This document shows positions 43,684-53,535 of a stretch of 64,000 nt of DNA, in pieces (within the stretch, counting starts at the first letter, position 1; each line of letters begins with the position of its first letter). The translations under genes were made by a program, and so were the position numbers. Source of the stretch: an uncultured Campylobacterales bacterium (GTDB lineage Bacteria; Campylobacterota; Campylobacteria; Campylobacterales; Sulfurimonadaceae); NCBI GenBank assembly GCA_903892995.1, contig CAITKP010000092.1:100609-164608 (forward strand), written 5' to 3'. The notes under the pieces were generated by a model that saw only the letters and a list, made by a program, of their open reading frames with translations, had not been told where the DNA came from and made no database searches.

Positions 43684-45042
43684 ATGTTAGATATTATAGA
43701 AAATGAGTTAGATAAGTTTACACACTCAAATTGTGCTGATGATATGATTTTTTTTCAAGCGATGAGAGAAGTGATAGTCTCTATCGCTCCTTTGCTTGAA
43801 TCAGATGTAAGGTATAAGAGATTTGCCATCTTAGATCGTCTTACAATTCCTGAGAGAATCATCAAATTTAAAGTCACTTGGATGGATGATAATCAAAATA
43901 TTCAAGTAAATACTGGGTATAGAGTTCAGTATAACAACTCTCTTGGGCCATACAAAGGCGGACTTCGTTTCCATCCAACAGTCAATGAGGGAATTTTGAA
44001 GTTTTTGGGCTTTGAACAGGTGTTTAAAAATGCGCTTACAGGTTTACCAATTGGTGGAGCAAAAGGTGGAAGTGATTTTGATCCAAAGGGTAAAAGTGAC
44101 TTTGAAATTATGAAGTTTTGCTCTGCATTTATGAGTGAACTTCACAAATATATAGGTCCTCGTATTGATGTTCCTGCAGGTGATATCGGTGTTGGTGCTC
44201 GTGAGATAGGCTATCTTTTTGGAGAATATAAAAAAATAACCTCTTCTTATGATGGCGTTTTAACTGGAAAACCTTTTATTTTTGGCGGCTCATTGATGCG
44301 TCCTGAAGCAACAGGATATGGTGTTGTCTATTTTACCCAAGCGATGCTAGAACTTGAGAAAAAAGAGCCACTTCAAGGGAAAATCTGTACAGTAAGCGGT
44401 GCTGGAAATGTTGCGATTTATACGATAGAAAAGTTGCAAATGATTGGTGCAGTTGTTGTTAGTTGTTCTGATTCTGAGGGAACTATTTATGATTGTAGAG
44501 GGATCGATTTAAAACTGATTAAAGAGATAAAATTTGCTAAACGTGGCTCTCTTAAAGAGTATGTAGATGTCCATATAGAGGCAAAGTATATTCCAGTTGC
44601 TTCCTATCCTGATGGTGGGCATGCTGTTTGGAATATCCCATGTTATGCAGCATTTCCATGTGCGACGCAAAATGAGCTAACAAAAGTGGACGCGCAAAAT
44701 CTCATAAATAATGGTTGTATCTCTGTGAGCGAGGGCGCAAATATGCCATCAACTCCTGAAGCCGCAGAGCTTTTATTATCCCAAAAAATATGTTTTGCAC
44801 CAGCGAAGGCTTGTAATGCAGGGGGAGTTTCTGTGAGTGAGTTTGAGATGAGTCAAAACGCTTCTATGCAAAAATGGTCATTTGAACAAGTAGATCAAAA
44901 ACTCAAAGAAACAATGCAACAGATATGCAAGCGCGTTGCTCTAACGGCTAGGGATTATGGAGTTGAAGGAAACTATATTGATGGTGCTAATATCGCAGGC
45001 TTTAAACGTGTCGCTGATGCGATGATAGCAGAGGGGATATAA
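43684..45042 (+). CDS. gdhA: Glutamate dehydrogenase (NADP type)
   Basis: A 452-residue hexameric-type glutamate dehydrogenase that reductively aminates 2-oxoglutarate. Motifs are GPYKGGLRFHPTVNEGILKF, TGLPIGGAKGGSDFDP with the catalytic Lys, PAGDIGVGAREIGYLFG and the dinucleotide site VSGAGNVAIYTIEKL. The length fits the bacterial NADP-specific class. A strong bidirectional terminator made of two palindromes follows. Confidence 0.96.
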   Translation: MLDIIENELDKFTHSNCADDMIFFQAMREVIVSIAPLLESDVRYKRFAILDRLTIPERIIKFKVTWMDDNQNIQVNTGYRVQYNNSLGPYKGGLRFHPTVNEGILKFLGFEQVFKNALTGLPIGGAKGGSDFDPKGKSDFEIMKFCSAFMSELHKYIGPRIDVPAGDIGVGAREIGYLFGEYKKITSSYDGVLTGKPFIFGGSLMRPEATGYGVVYFTQAMLELEKKEPLQGKICTVSGAGNVAIYTIEKLQMIGAVVVSCSDSEGTIYDCRGIDLKLIKEIKFAKRGSLKEYVDVHIEAKYIPVASYPDGGHAVWNIPCYAAFPCATQNELTKVDAQNLINNGCISVSEGANMPSTPEAAELLLSQKICFAPAKACNAGGVSVSEFEMSQNASMQKWSFEQVDQKLKETMQQICKRVALTARDYGVEGNYIDGANIAGFKRVADAMIAEGI

Positions 45043-45056
45043 AGCTCTTTATACTT

Positions 45057-45097
45057 AAAAGCCTTACATGTAAAATGCTTACATGTAAGGCTTTTTT
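45057..45097. terminator. Bidirectional terminator built from two TTACATGTAA palindromes
   Basis: A perfect 17-base stem (45057-45073 with 45079-45095) and 5-base loop, followed by T6 on the plus strand and TTTT on the minus strand. Each arm contains one TTACATGTAA (45064 and 45079). It separates convergent gdhA and pgpA. Confidence 0.9.
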
Positions 45098-45107
45098 ATC
45101 TAAAACT

Positions 45108-45617
45108 CTATAAAAAAGATGGTAAAAATTTTAAAGCCATTTGCCACAAAAATGCAGCTGAGATTCCAGCGGCAAACCCTGCAACAACATCATCAAGCAT
45201 AACACCAAGACCGCCACTCATATTTTTGTCAATTCTGCCTATGATAGAGGGTTTTGTGATGTCAAAATAGCGAAAGAGCGCAAACGCTAAAAGTGATTGG
45301 ATCAAAAATCCATTGGAAAGATCAAAAATATCTGTAAAATCAAGCATCACACCTGGAGCGATGGAGAGCGCAAACCACATTCCAGCCAGCTCATCTATGA
45401 CGATACTTTTATCATCATGTGTACCGCTTTTTGCTTCGTAGCGATTGATCTCTTTGACAGCAATAGCAGTGATAAGAAGTGTGAGCGTAAACATAAGCTG
45501 ATTTCCAAGATATGCCAAAACGGGGATTCCAATGAGAAGTGCGACAAAAGAACCCACAGTTCCTGGAGCTTTTGGAGAGAGTCCACTATAAAATAGAGTT
45601 ATAAAAAAACGGTTCAT
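45108..45617 (-). CDS. pgpA: Phosphatidylglycerophosphatase A
   Basis: A 169-residue membrane phosphatase of phosphatidylglycerol synthesis. Features are FFITLFYSGLSPKAPGTVGS near the N-terminus, SIVIDELAGMW with the metal-binding Asp/Glu, and RYFDITKPSIIGRIDK. Four membrane segments are visible. ATG 45617 suits AGGA better than ATG 45620. It is the last gene of ispDF-regulator-sat-pgpA, the same order as Cj1607-Cj1610 of C. jejuni. Confidence 0.92.
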   Translation of the reverse strand: MNRFFITLFYSGLSPKAPGTVGSFVALLIGIPVLAYLGNQLMFTLTLLITAIAVKEINRYEAKSGTHDDKSIVIDELAGMWFALSIAPGVMLDFTDIFDLSNGFLIQSLLAFALFRYFDITKPSIIGRIDKNMSGGLGVMLDDVVAGFAAGISAAFLWQMALKFLPSFL

Positions 45618-45624
45618 CATAGTC

Positions 45625-46815
45625 CTAAGTAAGAGAAGTAGTTTGGTAAAGATTCATCAACTCTTTGTAAAACTCCTCTTCTGTATGGCTCTCTAAAAGT
45701 CCACCGATAGGAAGGAGGTTGTAATACATCTTTTCAAGATTTTTAAATCTGTTTTTAAACATTTTTGAAAGAAGGAGTGCTGATATCTCTTTTCTAACCA
45801 AAACAGCAGGTGGAACAATACCAAGCTTTAGAAGTTCCAAAATCGATTCTGCATGGTAAGAGATATGATGATGCTGTCCATGAGGACATGTGTTTGTGCT
45901 TACAAGTGTTTTACATACATTACAGTAAACATATTCACTAGCCACGGAGATGTGGATACCGATATCAGTTACACGGTCTAGGATTGATTTATTTGTATTG
46001 CTGTCATAATACATTCCAAGACCAGCATGATTTTGCCCGATTGTGAGTTTTGTACATCCATAGTTTTTAGCAACAATCGCATCGATAATGATCTCATTGA
46101 TCCCTGCAAAAATATAGTTTGACTCCAAGGGAACAATTAGGACTCTATTTTTTGGAAGATAGTTGTCGATAAAATATTTTAAAGCTTCATATCGAAGGTT
46201 ATATTGCAGATCTGCAGTTTCATAGGGTTTGAGTAAAAATATAACAGTTAAATCACTATTTTCCAAGGATTGTCTTATAAGTTTTTCATGTGCTCTGTGC
46301 AGAGGATTTGCAGCCATCATGATCGCTGTAATATTCTTAGCATTTAAAAGTTCTATAGCGTTTTTTATCTCATTTCTGTGCAGATTTGGAACATCATGAG
46401 CGAGTGTGTATTCACCATATACTGCCAGTTTTCCAAGTCTTTTGCTTGTTTGTCTCACGCCTGGATGCATCTCATCATCTGTTCCATAAATATGGCGAAG
46501 TCTCTCTTTTGGGTCAATTTCAAAAACTTCATCTACACACAAGGTTCCAAAAATTTTACCATTGCATACAAGGTTGAGTGTTTCTTTTGATTGAATATCT
46601 TGCAAGACTGCTTCATTGCGTTTGCCTGAAGGTGCAAGAATAAAAGGAAATGGAAATATTTTTTTATTGATCGTTGAATTAGAAAGGACCTCTGAAACTT
46701 CTGCTTTATTCATTAAAGAGGTGACTGGATATAAAAGTCCCGCTTTTAAAAACTCTAAAGCAGATGCTGCTTCATGGTCGATAAAAAGAGATCTATTTTT
46801 TCTTTGCGATGCCAT
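45625..46815 (-). CDS. ATP-sulfurylase-like protein with altered active site
   Basis: A 396-residue protein of the sulfate adenylyltransferase family: N-terminal PUA-like domain, then the nucleotidyltransferase domain. Working enzymes have QxRNPxHRAH and GRDHAG; here these read MAANPLHRAHE (about residues 167-177) and GQNHAG, so the catalytic Gln and Arg are lost. A Cys cluster CNVCKTLVSTNTCPHGQHHH may bind metal. The product may not make APS. It overlaps the regulator gene by 23 bases. Position matches the gene annotated sat (Cj1609) in C. jejuni. ATG 46815 follows AAAGAGAAAG. Confidence 0.78.
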   Translation of the reverse strand: MASQRKNRSLFIDHEAASALEFLKAGLLYPVTSLMNKAEVSEVLSNSTINKKIFPFPFILAPSGKRNEAVLQDIQSKETLNLVCNGKIFGTLCVDEVFEIDPKERLRHIYGTDDEMHPGVRQTSKRLGKLAVYGEYTLAHDVPNLHRNEIKNAIELLNAKNITAIMMAANPLHRAHEKLIRQSLENSDLTVIFLLKPYETADLQYNLRYEALKYFIDNYLPKNRVLIVPLESNYIFAGINEIIIDAIVAKNYGCTKLTIGQNHAGLGMYYDSNTNKSILDRVTDIGIHISVASEYVYCNVCKTLVSTNTCPHGQHHHISYHAESILELLKLGIVPPAVLVRKEISALLLSKMFKNRFKNLEKMYYNLLPIGGLLESHTEEEFYKELMNLYQTTSLT

Positions 46816-47680
46816 ATTTCTTTCTCTTTTCCCACAAACTTTTTCTTGAAATTCCAAGCTTTTTAGAAAGCTCTGTATCTGGAAATTTGTGTTGGTAGTT
46901 TAGCACAATATATTTCACATAATCCTCAATTGGGAGGATATCACTTTGATCAAAAATATTATTGTCATTTTTGATATCGATAATATTGTAATCAACATCA
47001 TCAATCTTATCGGTACTTGATACTATGACATTTCTACCTTTGATTAGTTCTAAAAACTCTCTTTTTTCAGATTTTTTTATAATCTGAAAATCTGTCACAT
47101 AGATGATAGTGCTAATTGGCAGCATAGAGATCTCACTCGCTGCTTTTGGGTTCGTCAATGAAACAAAATAGAGTGGTTTGTTTTGTTTGTTTGCATATTT
47201 AAAAGCAAAAGAGTCAGAATATTTTTGAAAATTACAAGAGATAAAGATCGGAAGTTCCATATTATCGATATTTGGTTCATTTGATATAGAAGCAAAATTA
47301 TGATTGAGATATCTTTCATAAGATTCAGATTGGTGTTTGAGACGCTCATAATCTTGAAAATGATTGATTTTACGGATAAGTTCTTCTATCATAAAAGGCT
47401 TGAGAATATAGTCTTTAGCACCAATAGAAAGTGGTTTTGAAACAGTATCGTTGCTGATATAAGAGACCATTAAGATAACGATTGATTTTTTGAAAGATTC
47501 GATGATAGGATTGAAATCTTGCCCATTAATGTTGGTAGAGAGAAGTACGACATCATAAAGATTGCTTTTTAGCGCATCTTTTGTTGAGGTACACATATCA
47601 CAGATATGACCGAGTTCACCGAGTTTTGTTGCAATACTTTGTGCTAAATAGATCTCATTTTCGATAATTAATATTTTCAC
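46793..47680 (-). CDS. Orphan atypical response regulator, HP1021/Cj1608 type
   Basis: A 295-residue regulator with an N-terminal receiver-like domain and a C-terminal Fis-type helix-turn-helix (DTELSKKLGISRKSLWEKRK). In the receiver the phosphoacceptor Asp is replaced (VVLLSTNING, Ser48), while the later KPF is kept, so control by phosphorylation is unlikely. HP1021 of H. pylori and Cj1608 of C. jejuni have this layout, lie next to ispDF, and act on oriC/DnaA, redox response or energy metabolism genes; function here is inferred from that. It overlaps ispDF by 4 bases (ATGA). No histidine kinase is nearby. Confidence 0.88.
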   Translation of the reverse strand: MKILIIENEIYLAQSIATKLGELGHICDMCTSTKDALKSNLYDVVLLSTNINGQDFNPIIESFKKSIVILMVSYISNDTVSKPLSIGAKDYILKPFMIEELIRKINHFQDYERLKHQSESYERYLNHNFASISNEPNIDNMELPIFISCNFQKYSDSFAFKYANKQNKPLYFVSLTNPKAASEISMLPISTIIYVTDFQIIKKSEKREFLELIKGRNVIVSSTDKIDDVDYNIIDIKNDNNIFDQSDILPIEDYVKYIVLNYQHKFPDTELSKKLGISRKSLWEKRKKYGIAKKK

Positions 47681-48798
47681 TTATTTGTCCAATTGTAGTA
47701 ATTTAATGATGCACTTGAAAGAACGCCAACACCCTCTTTGCGTCCTATAAATCCAAGTTTTTCCGTTGTAGTTGCTTTTACATTTACACAAAATACAGGA
47801 ATTTGGAGGATTTGAGCAAGAGTTTTTCTCATCTGCTCTTTATATTTTCCAATACGCGGAGTTTGTGCAATGATAGTTATATCAACATTGACGATGTTGT
47901 ATCCAAAACTATAAAGTTTTTTGACGACCTCGCTTAGAAGCAGTTTTGAATCGATTCCTTTATAGGTATCATCATTATCGGGGAAAAGCATCCCAATATC
48001 GCCCATGCCAGCAGCTCCTAAAAGAGCGTCTATGAGTGAGTGGATAGCAACATCGCCATCGCTATGTGCTAAAAATCCAAAATCACTTTCGATTTTGACT
48101 CCGCATAAAAACATCTCGCCCTTATCATCAAAAGCGTGAACGTCAAAACCATTGCCAACAAGTGTTACATTTGATGGTGCTTCTAAACAGCCAAGTTCTT
48201 TGATATCTCCCGAAAATGTGAGCTTGAAAGCTTCATCTTCGCCATCTACAAACAATCTTGTACCACCATTTGCGACAATGGCGCTGCTTTCATCTGTGTA
48301 TTCTACTTGAGTATCAAGAGAGCGCTTGAGTACATCTGTTCTTGAAAGTTGTGGTGTTTGAACACGAAGTATTTGATCTCTATCTACAGTTTCATTTGCA
48401 TAAACGATTGTATCGCTTACATGTAAGCATGGAACTATACAGTCTGCTTGATCTCTTTGCTCTAAAATTCTCTCCAGCATCGCATCACTAATACATGCGC
48501 GTGCAACATCAGTTACAAGAACATAAGGAGTGCTTACATGTAAGAGTGCATTTTGGAGTGATTCTTGACGAGTTGAGCCACCTTGGACGATAATATTATT
48601 TGTATAGCTGTGCATAAAAGTAACATCATTGTGAGATGCTGTGATAATGATTTTAGAAAACTTTTTCGTATTTTCAAATCTTGAAGCTACAAAATTCCAT
48701 AAAGGTTCCATGCCGATTCTTAACCATTGCTTCTTAACAGGGGTATTAAAGCGGGTTGAATCGCCAGCAGCAAGTATAATGAGCGTTAAATCAGACAA
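47677..48798 (-). CDS. ispDF: Bifunctional IspD/IspF isoprenoid enzyme
   Basis: A 373-residue fusion. The N-terminal IspD part (MEP cytidylyltransferase; LIILAAGDSTRFNTPVKKQW) is followed from about residue 215 by IspF (MEcPP synthase; GNGFDVHAFDDKGEMFLCG, AHSDGDVAIHSLIDALLGA, and the last ATTTEKLGFIGRKEGV). It serves the non-mevalonate isoprenoid route. The fusion is characteristic of Campylobacterota and alphaproteobacteria. Two palindromes (48417, 48534) encode CLHVSD and LLHVST inside the IspD part. Confidence 0.95.
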   Translation of the reverse strand: MSDLTLIILAAGDSTRFNTPVKKQWLRIGMEPLWNFVASRFENTKKFSKIIITASHNDVTFMHSYTNNIIVQGGSTRQESLQNALLHVSTPYVLVTDVARACISDAMLERILEQRDQADCIVPCLHVSDTIVYANETVDRDQILRVQTPQLSRTDVLKRSLDTQVEYTDESSAIVANGGTRLFVDGEDEAFKLTFSGDIKELGCLEAPSNVTLVGNGFDVHAFDDKGEMFLCGVKIESDFGFLAHSDGDVAIHSLIDALLGAAGMGDIGMLFPDNDDTYKGIDSKLLLSEVVKKLYSFGYNIVNVDITIIAQTPRIGKYKEQMRKTLAQILQIPVFCVNVKATTTEKLGFIGRKEGVGVLSSASLNYYNWTNK

Positions 48799-48968
48799 AA
48801 AGTCTCCTGTTTTGGTAAAACTGTTACGAAATTATACATATAAAAAGCTTTTTTTTATCTTGTTTGTGTAAAATTCTGTAACTTTAAAATTAGTTGAAAT
48901 ATTTTGTATTATTGATTATGCAGATGGTAATTTTCTGTGCAGTCTTGTATAAGTTCAAAAGAGTTTGA

Positions 48969-50363
<1,395 letters not shown>

Positions 50364-50384
50364 TTTTATAAAGGAACTATTTTA

Positions 50385-51557
50385 ATGACTCAAGAAAATG
50401 TAAAATTAGCACTTTCAAAAGTTATGTATCCAGGTTTTACTAAGGATATTGTTACTTTTGGATTTGTAAATAATATCAATATTAATGGAACTGCTGTGAG
50501 TTTCTCAGTAGATATCACATCAAGTGCGCCTGAAGTGGCTGCACAGATCAGAGATGAAGCAACAGTTGAGCTGAAAGCTATCGGTGCAACAGATATTAAT
50601 ATTGCAGTTAACGCACCAAAAATGCCGCGCGAAAGCTCTTCAAAAGGCAAAAATATCGCTCCTCAAGTGAAAAACTTTTTGATGGTGAGCTCAGGAAAAG
50701 GCGGCGTTGGTAAATCGACAACATCAGTAAATATTGCTATTGCTTTAGCGATGCAAGGGAAAAAAGTAGGTCTTTTGGATGCTGATATCTATGGACCAAA
50801 TATCCCTCGTATGTTAGGCGTTGATGGTATCAAACCAGAAGTAAACGGTAATAAAGTTTTGCCTATTAAAGCGTATGGAATAGAGATGATGTCTATGGGT
50901 TCACTCATGGAGCAGGGGCAATCACTGATCTGGCGTGGTTCTATGATCATGAAAGCGATCGAGCAGTTTTTACGTGATATTTTATGGTCAGAGCTTGATG
51001 TGCTTGTTATCGATATGCCTCCAGGAACTGGTGATGCTCAGCTTACTTTGGCGCAAAGCGTTCCTGTAACTGCAGGTTTAACGGTTACAACACCTCAAAT
51101 GGTTTCACTTGATGATTCAAGACGTTCACTTGATATGTTCAAAAAACTTCATATTCCAATCGCTGGAATCGTTGAAAATATGAGTGGTTTTATCGCACCA
51201 GATACGGGTGTTGAGTATGATATCTTTGGAAAAGGTACAACAGAGCCTATGGCTAAAGAGTTTGATACTACTATCATCGCTGAGATCCCAATAGAGCCAG
51301 CTGTTAGAACTGGTGGAGATGAGGGCAAACCTATCACTTATGTTGCACCTACAAGTGAGACAGCAAAACGCTATATGGCTGCTGCTGAGAAAGTATGGGC
51401 AATGATTGAAAAAGTAAATGAAGAGGGCGGGGTGGATAACCAAGCTATCCAACCAACAACACCTCCCGGCGTAAGTGCATGTTCAACCGCAGCAGCAGCG
51501 CCAAAAGCACCAGAACAAAGTTCAGGAAGTTGTGGCACAGGATGTGGTTGTCACTAA
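50385..51557 (+). CDS. apbC: Iron-sulfur cluster carrier protein Mrp/ApbC
   Basis: A 390-residue P-loop ATPase that carries Fe-S clusters. An N-terminal DUF59/MIP18 domain (1-80) is followed by the deviant Walker A SSGKGGVGKSTTSVN, LDADIYGPNIPRMLG and VIDMPPGTGDAQLTL. The C-terminal tail has an unusual Cys-rich end, CGTGCGCH. In other members a CxxC in the core binds the cluster at the dimer interface; here Cys residues cluster only at the tail. It lies after thiC, itself an Fe-S enzyme, which fits cluster delivery. Confidence 0.93.
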   Translation: MTQENVKLALSKVMYPGFTKDIVTFGFVNNININGTAVSFSVDITSSAPEVAAQIRDEATVELKAIGATDINIAVNAPKMPRESSSKGKNIAPQVKNFLMVSSGKGGVGKSTTSVNIAIALAMQGKKVGLLDADIYGPNIPRMLGVDGIKPEVNGNKVLPIKAYGIEMMSMGSLMEQGQSLIWRGSMIMKAIEQFLRDILWSELDVLVIDMPPGTGDAQLTLAQSVPVTAGLTVTTPQMVSLDDSRRSLDMFKKLHIPIAGIVENMSGFIAPDTGVEYDIFGKGTTEPMAKEFDTTIIAEIPIEPAVRTGGDEGKPITYVAPTSETAKRYMAAAEKVWAMIEKVNEEGGVDNQAIQPTTPPGVSACSTAAAAPKAPEQSSGSCGTGCGCH

Positions 51558-51566
51558 ATTTTATCC

Positions 51567-51619
51567 CTTACATGTAAAGTGCCCCTTGTGGGCATAATGC
51601 TTTACATGTAAGTTTTTTT
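51567..51619 (+). terminator. Composite palindrome repeat, copy 2, acting as mrp terminator
   Basis: CTTACATGTAAAG (51567-51579) and CTTTACATGTAAG (51600-51612) form a perfect 13-base stem around the core GTGCCCCTTGTGGGCATAA. T7 follows at once (51613-51619), so it should end mrp transcription. Confidence 0.8.
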
Positions 51620-51635
51620 ATCTTTATATCTTGGC

Positions 51636-53471
51636 TTAAAAATCTTCACCCTCGAACATATCAGCTTCAAATTGAATAACTTGATTTCTTCCATGCTCTT
51701 TTGCATAATAGAGTGCTGTATCTGCAAATTTGATACATTTCCAAATAGAGTTGGCATCACTTGGAAATTGAGAAACTCCTATACTGATTGTTTTTTGAAT
51801 TAGTTCCCCGCCTGCATTAAATTTCTGTATATTAAAATCTTTATGAATCTTTTTAGCAACTTCGAGTGAACCCTCAAGAGTAGAGTTGTGTAGTAAGATT
51901 AAAAACTCTTCACCTCCATAGCGAATCGCCAAATCAGAGTCTCTAATATTTTTTGAGATAACATCAGAAAGACCTTTAATAACAATGTCTCCAACATCAT
52001 GCCCATAGGTATCATTGACCATTTTAAAGTAGTCGATATCAAGCATCATAACACTGTAATTTGTGTTATCTCTGAGAGCCTGTTTCCCTAATTTATCAAT
52101 AAACTGTTCCAAAAATCTTCTATTATAAAGACCTGTCATACCATCTCTTAGACTTGTGTCTCTAAGCTTATCTGTTAGAATTTTTGATTCTATTACAGGT
52201 TTTGCAGCTTCAAGATAGTTTTTAATACTTTGGACTTTTGAATTTATTATGTCAAAGTCAGCTAACTCTATAATTATAATGTTAAGGGTCAAAGAGACTT
52301 CATCATTGATATCAAACGGTACACAAATGTAATCGTGACCTAAATCTTTACAGCTTTCACAAAGATTTGGAAAATCAGTGGAAATAATATCTGTGTTTGT
52401 TCTGTATGCACGACAAAGTTCTGCATTTTTATTGACAATAGGTGTACAGCTTATCTGCTCAGCTACATAGATTACGTGTCGTAGTTTAGTAAGCTTATCG
52501 ATTTCATGTAAAGAGAAGTTTGTGATTTTGTATTTATCTTGCAATACACTAATAAGTCTATCATATACAAGCTCTTTGCTGTTATCAAGCTCAATCGTTT
52601 TTTTGAATTTATAAATATCTGACAACTCTTTAATGATGATTTTTGCTTCATATAGAGGATCAGAACAAGTAAGATTCGATCTTGTTACAAAAGTAGCAAG
52701 GCTCTGTTTGATCTCTCCAAACGTCTCTTCCATTTTATGGAAAAGTGTATTGATCTGTTCTGTAACCTCTTTTCCCTCTCCAGTTACCCTTGTTTCAAAT
52801 CTGTATGAAAAGTTCCCGCTATGCGCTTTTTTGATCCCATCTCTGAGATTTGCAAAAAGATCCATGTAGGGTTTGATGTAATGATTAAGAACTAAAAGAG
52901 CAATAAAGATGAAAACAACATTTATGCCAAAGATCTTTAAAATAGTTATTGTGCTTGCATTTCTGACACCATTGATATCAAACTCCATACTAATAGCACC
53001 CAATGTATCACCATTATTGACATTATGACAATCCATACAACTTATTTTTGAAGTACTTTCAGCTTTATATGGAATAGTAATACGGAGCTTTACAGAATCT
53101 GCACTCTCGGTAATCTCCTTTATCATCTTTCCAGAAGTAAGCACTTTCTTGTCTATATTATCGCGAGCATTTTCGTAGCTATATCCTGCTCCATACTGGT
53201 TGATGACTTTTTGACTTCTTACTATCCATAATTTTTTAACTTCACCATTTTGAGTGATAGTATCAAGAAAATATTTTCTTTTATCCATCATCTCGTTGAC
53301 CATATGAGCAGTCAATCCATCCTTGACAATATTTGCAGTTAAACTTGCTTTGTCAAGAGCTGAATTGATTGCAAAATCTCTAAAATTAAGTCCTACATTG
53401 ATAATCGTAGCCGTTGCAAGAGCAGCAAGCATCAATGTTACGATTAAAAGAAATTTATTTTTTGTATTCAT
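51636..53471 (-). CDS. Diguanylate cyclase with periplasmic CxxCH sensor domain
   Basis: A 611-residue membrane protein. One helix (about 7-26) is followed by a periplasmic domain ending in CMDCH (145-149), a c-type heme attachment motif as in DUF3365/Tll0287-like sensors. A second helix (about 178-198) follows, then a HAMP-like linker and a cytosolic region with several Cys (CRAYRTN, LCESCKDLG) that looks GAF-like. A GGDEF domain comes last, with the GGEEF active site near residue 515. It would make c-di-GMP in response to redox or a ligand at heme. An RxxD inhibitory site is not evident. Confidence 0.86.
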   Translation of the reverse strand: MNTKNKFLLIVTLMLAALATATIINVGLNFRDFAINSALDKASLTANIVKDGLTAHMVNEMMDKRKYFLDTITQNGEVKKLWIVRSQKVINQYGAGYSYENARDNIDKKVLTSGKMIKEITESADSVKLRITIPYKAESTSKISCMDCHNVNNGDTLGAISMEFDINGVRNASTITILKIFGINVVFIFIALLVLNHYIKPYMDLFANLRDGIKKAHSGNFSYRFETRVTGEGKEVTEQINTLFHKMEETFGEIKQSLATFVTRSNLTCSDPLYEAKIIIKELSDIYKFKKTIELDNSKELVYDRLISVLQDKYKITNFSLHEIDKLTKLRHVIYVAEQISCTPIVNKNAELCRAYRTNTDIISTDFPNLCESCKDLGHDYICVPFDINDEVSLTLNIIIIELADFDIINSKVQSIKNYLEAAKPVIESKILTDKLRDTSLRDGMTGLYNRRFLEQFIDKLGKQALRDNTNYSVMMLDIDYFKMVNDTYGHDVGDIVIKGLSDVISKNIRDSDLAIRYGGEEFLILLHNSTLEGSLEVAKKIHKDFNIQKFNAGGELIQKTISIGVSQFPSDANSIWKCIKFADTALYYAKEHGRNQVIQFEADMFEGEDF

Positions 53472-53535
53472 AATAGTCCTAGTTTTTTATTGTGAAACAA
53501 AGGGTGTATAGTTAATTGTTAAATATTTATAAATC

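Noticed and set aside
53344..53535. glmS ribozyme near glmS
   Set aside because: Ribozymes of this class lie upstream of glmS; here glnD ends 8 bases before it, leaving no room.
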